This document shows, in pieces, positions 1-8,092 of a stretch of DNA of 64,000 nt (position 1 is the first letter of the stretch; every line of letters begins with the position of its first letter). Origin of the DNA: an uncultured Mediterraneibacter sp. (GTDB lineage: Bacteria > Bacillota > Clostridia > Lachnospirales > Lachnospiraceae); NCBI GenBank assembly GCA_944381495.1, contig CALWLJ010000011.1, positions 1-64,000 on the forward strand, in the 5' to 3' direction. Position numbers and translations under genes: made by a program. A model generated the notes under the pieces. It was not told where the DNA came from. It saw only the letters and a list, made by a program, of their open reading frames with translations, and made no database searches.

Positions 1-426
1 ACAATGATCGTTGAACTGATTCCGGAAGAGCCGACAGATCCTGAAGATCCTGACGATCCGTCAACACCGGTAGATCCGGAGGATCCGACAGACCCGACAG
101 ATCCTGAGGACCCGACAGAGCCGACAGACCCCGAGGATCCGACAGATCCGGAAGACCCGACAGATCCGGAAGACCCGACAGAGCCGACAGATCCCGAGGA
201 TCCGACAACACCGGAAGATCCGACAACTGAGACACCGGATAACACAGATAAGACAGATGACACAACGAAAGCCGACAATACAAAGGCTGATACAACAAAA
301 GCTGAGTCTAACGAGGACAAGGCTCCGAAGACCGGAGATACAACTTCTGTTATGACAGCAGTTATCCCGATGGGCTTCAGCCTGGCAGCTGTTCTTGCTG
401 TATTAAGAAGAAAATTCAGCAAATAA
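1..426 (+). CDS. C-terminal part of a wall-anchored surface protein (partial)
   Basis: The reading frame is open from the first base, so the gene starts outside the window. What is visible is a long Asp/Pro/Glu/Thr repeat (PTDPEDP-type units, about 70 residues), a Lys/Thr/Asp-rich stretch, and a sorting signal: APKTGD, a hydrophobic segment (MTAVIPMGFSLAAVLAVL) and the basic tail RRKFSK. That is the layout of a sortase substrate, with A in place of L in LPXTG, a form common in Clostridia. The acidic proline-rich repeat would span the cell wall and present an unseen N-terminal domain outside. Its repetitive DNA could vary in copy number. Nothing here tells the function of the missing part. A terminator follows at 460-499. 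Confidence 0.85.
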   Translation, partial: TMIVELIPEEPTDPEDPDDPSTPVDPEDPTDPTDPEDPTEPTDPEDPTDPEDPTDPEDPTEPTDPEDPTTPEDPTTETPDNTDKTDDTTKADNTKADTTKAESNEDKAPKTGDTTSVMTAVIPMGFSLAAVLAVLRRKFSK

Positions 427-459
427 TACATAATATTTGATTGGATTTGACTAAAATGG

Positions 460-499
460 ATATTGCCCAAAATGTACATCATTTTGGGCAATATTTTTT
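460..499 (+). terminator. Rho-independent terminator after the surface protein gene
   Basis: A perfect 15-bp inverted repeat (460-474 and 480-494, arm ATATTGCCCAAAATG) with a 5-nt loop is followed by a run of T. It ends the transcript of the sortase substrate gene. Confidence 0.88.
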
Positions 500-550
500 G
501 AAGACTGATGCTGTGAATGAAGTTCGAAAAGTGAGGAATGAATTTACGTT

Positions 551-1102
551 ATGAAAAAATATATGAAATTTCTTCTTCTTTTTTGTTTCGCTGCAGTAAT
601 AGCATGCGGATGCTCGAATAATGAGGAAGAAACTGAAACCCGTACAATCTCGATTACTCCGTATATGTTTGATGAAGTTGAGAAATCAGATGAACCATGT
701 TCAGATGAGGACGTGGCGAAGATCCAGGAAGGAATCAATAACTGGGCGGGATCTTTTCTGATTACAAGCAGTGATGTTGAAGATGAAGATAAAGAAATTA
801 TCGATGAAGCACTATACAACAGCATTGTTTCAGATGATGAAAGAGAAAAAGTTCAGGCAGACCGGGAGGAACTTTACAAGGACAACAGCGAAGTTGTAGT
901 TGATTCTGTGGAGACAACGGTTAATTCCGCATATCCGGCTACTTATGAGGACACCAATATGGGATATGTGGAGTGTAATGTAGACATAAAAGGAACGAAA
1001 AATGAAGAGGCGTTCGAGCGGAATTATACAATGACACTTCTGGTAAGCTATGAGACCAATACAGTGTCTGTCTATGAAGTGGGCGAGATCTCCTGGGAAT
1101 AA
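551..1102 (+). CDS. small secreted lipoprotein, function unknown
   Basis: A 183-residue protein begins with a lipoprotein signal peptide: MKKYMK, a hydrophobic core, then VIACGC, so lipidation is at Cys19 or Cys21. The mature part is strongly acidic at first (EEETE, then many D/E) and has no domain I recognise. The end, with alternating hydrophobic residues (YTMTLLVSYETNTVSVYEV), looks like beta strands. It sits alone between two terminators, so it is probably a single-gene unit. It would be tethered to the outer face of the membrane. No function is proposed. Confidence 0.75.
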   Translation: MKKYMKFLLLFCFAAVIACGCSNNEEETETRTISITPYMFDEVEKSDEPCSDEDVAKIQEGINNWAGSFLITSSDVEDEDKEIIDEALYNSIVSDDEREKVQADREELYKDNSEVVVDSVETTVNSAYPATYEDTNMGYVECNVDIKGTKNEEAFERNYTMTLLVSYETNTVSVYEVGEISWE

Positions 1103-1158
1103 ACCTGTGAAAAGTATATAAAGGCGGGCCTGAGCTAAGGCCGGTGTTTGTTTATATG

Positions 1159-1198
1159 ATGCGTCGATCCATCTGGTGTGGGTCAGGCGCATTTTTTT
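1159..1198 (+). terminator. terminator after the lipoprotein gene
   Basis: ATGCG at 1159-1163 pairs with CGCAT at 1188-1192. An inner GATCCA/TGGGTC stem lies between, and T7 follows at once. This separates the lipoprotein gene from the MutS-like gene. Confidence 0.75.
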
Positions 1199-1200
1199 AG

Positions 1201-1236
1201 ATACAGAAAAGATTCCGGCTCACTGGTTTTCTGTAT
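1201..1236. promoter_or_regulatory. 10-bp inverted repeat upstream of the MutS-like gene promoter
   Basis: ATACAGAAAA (1201-1210) and TTTTCTGTAT (1227-1236) are perfect inverted repeats separated by 16 nt, just upstream of the promoter at 1254. It could be a regulator-binding site or the second half of the preceding terminator region. Confidence 0.4.
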
Positions 1237-1253
1237 ATACGAGCAAAACAAGA

Positions 1254-1300
1254 TTGACATTTCTCACTCACTGGATTATTGTATTATACAAATAATACAA
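1254..1300 (+). promoter_or_regulatory. promoter of the MutS-like gene with an overlapping operator-like dyad
   Basis: TTGACA (1254-1259), a 17-bp spacer and TATTGT (1277-1282) form a good sigma-A promoter. The dyad TTGTATTA (1279-1286) / TAATACAA (1293-1300) with a 6-bp centre overlaps the -10 box and the start point. That is the place where a repressor would block initiation. The half site resembles the one in front of the rhamnosidase gene (3654-3670). Confidence 0.6.
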
Positions 1301-1313
1301 TCGGAGGGGTGTT

Positions 1314-2942
1314 ATGATGGAAGCGATTCTTACTGTTGTCGTTATTGTTGTATTTCTTGAAGTTATATTGATCCTTTCCTGGCAGGATGTGAAGCGGAAG
1401 CGAAAAGCTTATTTACATAATAAGTTCGGTATTGTTCCGGAGGAGGCGGCGGATAACTGGAACGAGAACCGAAGGAATTATTATGATCTGTTTGCGCAGG
1501 CAGATGACGTAGATGACATTACATGGAATGATCTGTCTATGAACGAGATATTTGTCCGGGTGAATAACTGTGATACATCGGTGGGCGAGGAAGTCTTGTA
1601 CTGGCGCCTCCGGAAGTGCGGGATGAGCGAGGCGGATCGGGATGCATTTGAGAAAAGTGCAGCTGCTTTTGACCGGGATGAAGATCTGAGGGTGGCTGCA
1701 GAGGAACAGTTGGGAAACATCGGGAAAACGGCCTCCTCTTATTATATTCCGTCATATATGGATGCGATTGAGGAATACAGTATGAAACATGGCTGGATCT
1801 ATCGGGGACTCCAGATTATATTTATTGCTGCGCTGATACTGTTTCTTATATTCAGGACGGATGTATTTGGAATCTTACTGGCTGTGGTCAGTGCAGTTAA
1901 TGTGATACTGTATATGATTCTTAAGATGCGTTTCGAGATAGAGCTTGGACTGAGCGGCCCTGCGGTGAGTCTGCTCCACACGGCGGCGAAGCTGGCGGGA
2001 ATAAAGGAGATTCGGGAACTGTACCCGGAACTGAATGCAAAAATAACTGTTTTCGGCGGCCTTCAGCGCAAGGCAAAGCTGCTCCTGGGACAGAAAGCTA
2101 CAGCGGATTCCGGAGACCTGCTGGGAATCATTCTGGACTATATCCTTGGGATCACGCTGTGGCAGATTACCACATATAATACGGTGATGAGCAGGCTGTC
2201 CAGGCATTCGGAGGATTATCTTGCCATATATCAGATTGTTGGAGAAATAGATCTGGCGATCAATACAGCCTCTTTCCGGCGGAGCCTGCCGCTGTACTGT
2301 CTGCCGGAAGAAACGTCAGAACGGTATCTATATATGGATGATATTTACCATCCGCTGATCAGCAATCCGGTTGGGAATACGCTGGAGCTGAGCCGGGGCT
2401 GCCTGATCACCGGCTCCAACGCCTCTGGAAAGTCAACGTTTATAAAAGCGGTAGCGGTAAATGCAATCCTGGGACAGGCTATTAATACTTGTGCGGCGGC
2501 CCGCATGGTGATGCCTCCGGTGCATGTGATGACTTCCATGGCGGTGAAGGACGACCTGGTGGCGGGAGAAAGCTATTTCATCCGTGAGATCCGCTATCTG
2601 AAGAGAATACTGGACGGCCTGACAGAAGATAAAGTAACCCTCTGCGCCATTGATGAGATTCTGCGCGGAACAAATACAGGGGAAAGGATCCGGGCATCCA
2701 GAGCGATACTGGAATACCTGGCAGATCGAAACTGTATTCCCATGGTAGCGTCCCACGATAAAGAGCTGACAGAACTTCTGGCGGAAGATTATGATAATTA
2801 CCATTTCAGTGAGGAAATCGGTGAAAATGATATCACTTTCAGCTATAAGATCATGAAAGGACCGGCCACTTCCCAGAATGCGGTAAAACTTCTTGAGCTG
2901 GCGGGATTCCCCGGAGAGATTATTGCAGAAGCACAGAAATAA
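1314..2942 (+). CDS. membrane-anchored MutS-like ATPase (domains III/V only)
   Basis: A 542-residue protein whose C-terminal half is a MutS-type ABC ATPase: Walker A GSNASGKST at 367-375, Walker B AIDE with D447-E448, then the family motif LRGTNTGER. It lacks the N-terminal mismatch-recognition and connector domains of true MutS. Instead it has a hydrophobic N-terminal helix (about residues 3-22) and a second membrane region near 164-204. It is therefore probably bound to the membrane and not a canonical mismatch-repair protein; such short MutS relatives are known in Firmicutes and Bacteroidetes but poorly characterised. The GGAGGGG box at 1303-1309 serves ATG 1314 or, with better spacing, ATG 1317. 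It is a single-gene unit with its own promoter and a terminator at 2970. Confidence 0.8.
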   Translation: MMEAILTVVVIVVFLEVILILSWQDVKRKRKAYLHNKFGIVPEEAADNWNENRRNYYDLFAQADDVDDITWNDLSMNEIFVRVNNCDTSVGEEVLYWRLRKCGMSEADRDAFEKSAAAFDRDEDLRVAAEEQLGNIGKTASSYYIPSYMDAIEEYSMKHGWIYRGLQIIFIAALILFLIFRTDVFGILLAVVSAVNVILYMILKMRFEIELGLSGPAVSLLHTAAKLAGIKEIRELYPELNAKITVFGGLQRKAKLLLGQKATADSGDLLGIILDYILGITLWQITTYNTVMSRLSRHSEDYLAIYQIVGEIDLAINTASFRRSLPLYCLPEETSERYLYMDDIYHPLISNPVGNTLELSRGCLITGSNASGKSTFIKAVAVNAILGQAINTCAAARMVMPPVHVMTSMAVKDDLVAGESYFIREIRYLKRILDGLTEDKVTLCAIDEILRGTNTGERIRASRAILEYLADRNCIPMVASHDKELTELLAEDYDNYHFSEEIGENDITFSYKIMKGPATSQNAVKLLELAGFPGEIIAEAQK

Positions 2943-2969
2943 CTTTTGCTAAATCCTTTTAATGAGGAC

Positions 2970-3004
2970 AGCCGCCACTATTCGCAGTAGTTGGCGGCTA
3001 TTTC
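2970..3004 (+). terminator. terminator after the MutS-like gene
   Basis: AGCCGCCA (2970-2977) and TGGCGGCT (2992-2999) form a perfect 8-bp stem with further pairing in the loop, followed by a short T-rich tail. Confidence 0.7.
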
Positions 3005-3044
3005 AATTTATCCGGCAATATTCTTCTTGTTTCTCCATATCACT

Positions 3045-3221
3045 ATATCAGATGTGGGATGACTCCCGCCTCTACAGGCGGTGAGTGACAAATCAGTATC
3101 AGTGGCGGGTGTCAATCCCCCATCTGATATACGCTCCGCGAGGATGCGCAGGGATTCGGAGATGTATTATGTCAGCTAAAGCTGACCCGAATCCCGCGCC
3201 AAGACTCGCAAGCGAGTCTTG
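3045..3221. repeat. three-hairpin structured intergenic element
   Basis: Three consecutive foldable blocks occupy this gene-free stretch. Block 1 (3045-3130) has 10-bp perfect terminal arms (ATATCAGATG/CATCTGATAT), and the pairing continues inward through TGGGAT, GAC and TCCCGCC against GGCGGGT, GTC and AATCCC. Block 2 (3146-3199) pairs GGGATTCGG with CCGAATCCC and contains a perfect inner hairpin GTCAGC-TAAA-GCTGAC at 3171-3186. Block 3 (3200-3221) is a perfect 10-bp hairpin with a 2-nt loop (CAAGACTCGC-AA-GCGAGTCTTG). No open reading frame fits. It could be a non-coding RNA, a MITE-like repeat, or decayed mobile DNA; I cannot name a family. Confidence 0.6.
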
Positions 3222-3878
3222 AATGAAAGTGAAATAGACAGTGCGTTATGAGAATATTCTGACAAAAATATATCACTAAAATATGTCTGCAGGATTCCTG
3301 TTTTTAATGATTATATATGTAAACGTTATTCACTGTTATGTTCACTATAATCAACGTTATAAAAAGAACGTTGGATACTATATATAACACTTAAATATCT
3401 GTCTGAATTGTTTGAAATAAAGCAAATATTGAAATGTGTTTTCCCTTCGCGGTCGCTGATTTCCGTTTGGATTTCCATATTGACTCCTATATAGATTTAT
3501 CTGGCAAATCTGCCGAAAATTTCCAAAAGCAAAAATGCACAAAAAACAGAGCAAAATCAAAGGAAAACAACAAGAAAATAAAGCAAAACAAACAAAAATA
3601 ACGCAAAAAACAAATAAATGAAAAAGAATAGAAATTAAAATCAACATTCTGAATTGTATAATTTATACAAAAATGGAGGACGACAAATCGCGTCAAAAAA
3701 CATGCTGTTCACGTGCGTTTTGACTTCCGCGAACGGTTAAGTGTTATTATAGCTTCAGTGAGAAAATACTTCTGATGCATTGCTGATCCAAACTTTTGAA
3801 AAGGATTGAATGAGCTTTTAAATGAAGGAATGTAAGGAATGCAGCGGATGGAATGAGTGTATGGGAGGAGGAATAGAT
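3222..3878. promoter_or_regulatory. AT-rich leader region of the rhamnosidase cluster
   Basis: About 650 bp without a gene. Seen here are a LacI/CcpA-operator-like site around 3318-3332 (TGTAAACGTTATTCA), two further AACGTT cores near 3353 and 3368, a long A-rich purine tract (3520-3640) that would be intrinsically bent, and TATAAT at 3657-3662 inside the 17-bp dyad TTGTATAATTTATACAA (3654-3670). The layout suggests transcription of the sugar cluster controlled by a LacI- or GntR-type regulator. The sites are by eye only, and the -35 box is weak. Confidence 0.4.
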
Positions 3879-6452
3879 ATGCTGAAGATCAGCAGCCTGA
3901 CAGTGGAGCATCTGCCGGAGGGATGTGTGACGGATAATCCGCATCCGGGGATTTCGTTCCGGCTGGAGAGCGACAGGCAGAATGTGACATTGAAGCGGGC
4001 AAAGATCACAGTCGGGGACTGGACTACTGAGACAGATTCTCAGGTCCTTGTGCCTTATGAAGGAAAAGAACTGAAGCCGTTTACAAAATATAATGTAGCA
4101 GTGACAGCGGAAGATGACGCAGGAGAAACTGCAAAAGCTGTAACGGCGTTTGAGACCGGAAGAATGGGGATGGTCTGGAAGGAAAAATGGATCTCGGATC
4201 CGGGATACAGCTTTACAGAAAAGAAGGTTTCCCCCATACCGATGATGTTCCGGAAAAAGCTGAGCTTTCAGAAGAAAGTGAAACAGGCGAAGCTTTATGT
4301 TACAGCAATGGGGATATACGAGCTGATGATTGACGGCGCAAAAGTGGGGAATCAGTATTTTGCACCGGGATTTACCTCTTATAAGCATGAGATGCAGTAT
4401 CAGACATATGACGTCACAGAAATGTTGAACGGAAACGGCGGCGAACATACCCTGACCGCTGTTGTTGCCGGAGGCTGGGCGGTTGGATCCTTTGTATTTA
4501 CAAGGGTCAATCGGTTTGACGCGGACCGGCAGGCGCTTCTGGCAGAGCTTCGGATCACATATGAAGATGGTTCGGAAGAGGTCATCGGAACGGATGATAC
4601 ATGGGAAGTGACGGAAGACGGTCCCTACCGTATGGCGGATATTTATGACGGAGAGACATATGACGCTACAATAGACGAGACAAATATTTCCTGGAGAAAG
4701 GCAGCGCCGGAGCAGTTGAAGTTCACACCAAATCTTATCGCTGATTATGGGAGCCCGGTAAAGGCGCACGAGGAGATGAAACCCGTTTCCTGCAAAAAGC
4801 AGCCGGGCGGCACGTTCATTTACGATTTTGGACAGAACTTTGCCGGAGTTGTAAAGCTCAATATTAAGAAAGCTGCAAAGGGGCAGGTTATCATTGTAAA
4901 GCATGCGGAGATCCTGAACCGGGACGGCAGCCTGAATACAAAGTTCCTGCGGACGGCAAAGGCTGCGGCTGAGTATACATGCCGGGACGGAGGGCAGGAA
5001 TACAGTCCAAGGCTGACATATATGGGATTCCGGTATATCAGCATATCGGGGATTGATGAGGCAGATGTAGATGTAAGTGCGCTGGCGCTTTATTCCGATA
5101 TTGAGCGGACAGGGGATTTCACATGCTCCAATGAAATGCTCAACCGTCTGCAGCAGAACATTCTCTGGAGCAGCAAGTCCAATTTCGTGGATATCCCCAC
5201 GGACTGCCCGCAGAGAGATGAGAGAATGGGATGGACCGGAGATATTGCAGTGTTTGCGCCGACGGCTTGCTTTAACTTTGATATCAGCCGGTTCCTGGAT
5301 AAATGGCTCCTTGATGTGAAGTCCGAACAGCTGCCGACAGGTGGTCTTCCGAATACGGTTCCGGTGCAGGGATATGGATTTCCGGCAACCATGCCCTCCA
5401 TGGCAATCGACTGGTGGGGAGACGCCTGCGTGCTTGTTCCCTGGGCGCAGTACATGGCGAAGGGAAATGTGCAGGTCTTAAGAGACATGTATCCCACTAT
5501 GAAGAAGTATGTGAAAGCATGCCGCTTCTGGGCTGGATTCGGGATCGGAAAGCACAGATATATCTGGCACACCCCGTCCATGCTTCACTTCGGAGACTGG
5601 GTAGCGCCGGATGTACCGAAGATGTCCCAGTGGCAGGGACGCAGCAAGTGGACCGCTACCGCGAGTCTGTACAACACCAGCCGGCTGACCGGCATGATAG
5701 CAGATATTCTGGGTGAGAAGGAAGATGCAGAATATTTCAAAAATTTTTCGGAAAAGGTGGCAGACGCCTATGTTTCCGTATTTACAGACGGAAACGGCAA
5801 GATGAAAGAAGAGTTCCAGACAGCATACGTACTTCCGCTCTGGTTCCATATGTTCCCGGAAAATGTACAGGAAAAGGCGGCGGAGAATCTGGCGGCTCTG
5901 GTTAAGTCCTCAGATTACTGTATCGGCACAGGATTTCCGGGCACGCCTTATATCCTCTTCGCTCTGGCGGACAACGGACAGGCGGACACAGCATTTAAAA
6001 TGCTCATGAACACCAAATGCCCGTCCTGGCTCTATGAAGTCAAGTCCGGAGCGACAACCATCTGGGAGCGCTGGGACGGACTGGATGAAAATGGCGAATG
6101 CCCCATCGGAGATGACGGAACAGATATGATGATCTCATATAATCATTATGCATCCGGAGCTGTGGGAGCCTTCCTGTATCAGAGAGTGGCAGGTATTGAA
6201 GCAGCGGAGCCGGGATACCGGAGATTCAACATCCGGCCTCTTGTGGGAGGCGGACTTACCTCTGCGAAAGCCAGCACTATGACTTCCTACGGCAGGATCA
6301 CATCGGACTGGAAGATCGAAGGGGATACCTTCCTGCTGGATATCGAAGTTCCGGTGGGAACCAGATGTACGGTCACGCTTCCGGACGGAAGTAATTCTGA
6401 GTACGGCAGCGGGAAATATCATCTCAGCTGTACATATAAATCAATAATTTAA
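3879..6452 (+). CDS. alpha-L-rhamnosidase (GH78 family)
   Basis: An 857-residue enzyme predicted to remove terminal alpha-L-rhamnose from plant glycosides or polysaccharides. The N-terminal half is beta-rich (fibronectin-like and rhamnosidase N-type domains). The (alpha/alpha)6 catalytic domain carries the hallmark DCPQRDERMGWTGD at residues 442-455, which holds the acidic catalytic residues of the family. A later TTIWERWDG segment and a C-terminal beta domain are also typical. There is no signal peptide, so it acts in the cytoplasm on imported substrate. I chose ATG 3879, which follows GGAGGAGGA by about 7 nt; an in-frame ATG at 3822 has no such site. The GPH transporter gene lies 22 bp downstream and surely belongs to the same operon. 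Confidence 0.9.
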   Translation: MLKISSLTVEHLPEGCVTDNPHPGISFRLESDRQNVTLKRAKITVGDWTTETDSQVLVPYEGKELKPFTKYNVAVTAEDDAGETAKAVTAFETGRMGMVWKEKWISDPGYSFTEKKVSPIPMMFRKKLSFQKKVKQAKLYVTAMGIYELMIDGAKVGNQYFAPGFTSYKHEMQYQTYDVTEMLNGNGGEHTLTAVVAGGWAVGSFVFTRVNRFDADRQALLAELRITYEDGSEEVIGTDDTWEVTEDGPYRMADIYDGETYDATIDETNISWRKAAPEQLKFTPNLIADYGSPVKAHEEMKPVSCKKQPGGTFIYDFGQNFAGVVKLNIKKAAKGQVIIVKHAEILNRDGSLNTKFLRTAKAAAEYTCRDGGQEYSPRLTYMGFRYISISGIDEADVDVSALALYSDIERTGDFTCSNEMLNRLQQNILWSSKSNFVDIPTDCPQRDERMGWTGDIAVFAPTACFNFDISRFLDKWLLDVKSEQLPTGGLPNTVPVQGYGFPATMPSMAIDWWGDACVLVPWAQYMAKGNVQVLRDMYPTMKKYVKACRFWAGFGIGKHRYIWHTPSMLHFGDWVAPDVPKMSQWQGRSKWTATASLYNTSRLTGMIADILGEKEDAEYFKNFSEKVADAYVSVFTDGNGKMKEEFQTAYVLPLWFHMFPENVQEKAAENLAALVKSSDYCIGTGFPGTPYILFALADNGQADTAFKMLMNTKCPSWLYEVKSGATTIWERWDGLDENGECPIGDDGTDMMISYNHYASGAVGAFLYQRVAGIEAAEPGYRRFNIRPLVGGGLTSAKASTMTSYGRITSDWKIEGDTFLLDIEVPVGTRCTVTLPDGSNSEYGSGKYHLSCTYKSII

Positions 6453-6474
6453 AGAGGAAAGGAAGAGAGAAATT

Positions 6475-7950
6475 ATGAGTCAGCAAAAACAATCAAACTT
6501 CTGGAATACGCCGCTGACTTCCTCCCTGGTCAAAGGGAAGGACGTGAAACTGCCTGAGATGCTCCTGGGTTATTTCATCGGTCCGGTAGGCGGACTTCTG
6601 TCATCCGGAATATTTACCAGTATTCTGAACACCTATTTTACAGACGTGCTGAAGCTGGATCTGACGTTCCTGACAACACTTCAGCTTGCGTCAACGATCC
6701 TGATCGTTATCGCCAACCTTGTGGTAGGACAGCTGATCGAGAGGACGAGGGTGCTAGCAGGTAAGGCAAGACCGTGGATCCTGTTGTCAGCACTGACCCT
6801 GTCAGTAGCGTCCGTGCTGATGTTTATCGTTCCCTTTGAGGGCGTTATGAAGATGGTGTGGATCGCCATTGCCTACAACCTGTATTATTCAGTAGCGTAT
6901 CCAATTTACAATACGGCAAACTCCACACTGGTTGCAGTATCTACCAGAAATTCGGATCAGAGAGGCCAGCTGGCATCCTTTACAAATATTGCCGGCCTGG
7001 CAGCTATGGGAGCCGGATCCATGGTATTCCCGATTTTGGTATCATTTGCCCTGAAGGAAAATCAGGCGCTGTGGTTCGCTGCAATGCTCGCAGTTGGTAT
7101 CCTGACCGCTCTGACGGTATTCCTTCAGTATAAGTTCAGCCGTGAGCGTGTCACAGAAGAGCTGCTGGCAGGCGGAGCTGAAGAGGAGACGGAAGATAAG
7201 CCTAAGGCAGCTTCCATGGGAACTCAGTTTAAAGCGGTAGCATCTGAAAAGTGGTGGTGGGTAGTCATGATCTTCTACATGCTTTTCCAGTTCGCAGGCG
7301 CTATCAAGAACGGTTCCATGTCTTATTTCTGCAGATGGGTGCTGGATAACTCGGCTATGGGAGCGGACGCATGGGGAACATACCAGTCCATCCTGGCTAT
7401 CATGGGAGCAATCCCCATGGCGGTGGCAATGCTTTTTGTAAATCCGCTGTGTCAGAAGTTCGGCAAACGAATTACGGTCAGCGCATTTCTTGTGCTTGGC
7501 GTGATCGGCGGTGTGATCGCCGGAATGGGCGGAAGCAATATCGTTCCCGTTGCAGTAGGTGTTGCCCTGAAATGTCTGGGATCTTCCCCGGCATGCTATA
7601 TGATCCTTGCCATGCTGGCAGATGTGATCGACCACATTGAGTGGAAGACAGGACTCCGGACGGATGGTCTGACCATGTCTATCTACAGCTCGCTGATGGT
7701 TGCTGCCTCACCGGTCATGAACGCGGTATTTTCCGCAATCCTGAATATAGTAGGATATGACCAGAACCTGGTTGTGGGAGCCGGAATGCAGAGCACGCTG
7801 GCACAGACCGGAATCTCTGTCAGCTATATCTGGATCGAGACAATCTCATATGCAGTATGTGCTGTACTCCTGTTCCTGTTCTTCCATGTGGAGGATAACC
7901 TGAAAGAAGAGCAGGCTGAGATCGAGAAGAGAAATAAAGCGGCAGAATAA
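6475..7950 (+). CDS. GPH-family (MelB-like) sugar:cation symporter
   Basis: A 491-residue polytopic membrane protein with about 12 hydrophobic segments. The N-terminal EMLLGYFIGPVGG and the LIERTRVLAGKARPWILLS loop match the glycoside-pentoside-hexuronide:cation symporter family within the MFS. The loop between the halves is charged (EEETEDKPKA). It probably imports rhamnosides or related oligosaccharides with H+ or Na+ for the rhamnosidase encoded 22 bp upstream. The RBS is AGGAAAGGAAG before ATG 6475. Substrate is inferred from context only. Confidence 0.85.
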   Translation: MSQQKQSNFWNTPLTSSLVKGKDVKLPEMLLGYFIGPVGGLLSSGIFTSILNTYFTDVLKLDLTFLTTLQLASTILIVIANLVVGQLIERTRVLAGKARPWILLSALTLSVASVLMFIVPFEGVMKMVWIAIAYNLYYSVAYPIYNTANSTLVAVSTRNSDQRGQLASFTNIAGLAAMGAGSMVFPILVSFALKENQALWFAAMLAVGILTALTVFLQYKFSRERVTEELLAGGAEEETEDKPKAASMGTQFKAVASEKWWWVVMIFYMLFQFAGAIKNGSMSYFCRWVLDNSAMGADAWGTYQSILAIMGAIPMAVAMLFVNPLCQKFGKRITVSAFLVLGVIGGVIAGMGGSNIVPVAVGVALKCLGSSPACYMILAMLADVIDHIEWKTGLRTDGLTMSIYSSLMVAASPVMNAVFSAILNIVGYDQNLVVGAGMQSTLAQTGISVSYIWIETISYAVCAVLLFLFFHVEDNLKEEQAEIEKRNKAAE

Positions 7951-8092
7951 GCTGCTGTATAAACTCCGTGAAAAGGAAATGAACACCAATAAACAGATAA
8001 TTCAGAATAACAGAAAATATTTTTAAAATGTATCTTTCAGTCAGGGCCCGGCTGATGAGATAGATAAGAAAGTTTATCTGGAGGAGGATACT

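Noticed and set aside
16-240. CRISPR or satellite-like DNA at the window start
   Set aside because: The repeat is in frame and encodes the Asp/Pro/Thr wall-spanning region of a surface protein.
3747-4904. 385-codon open frame on the minus strand
   Set aside because: Covers the rhamnosidase gene in antisense; Cys/His/Arg-rich with no family signature.
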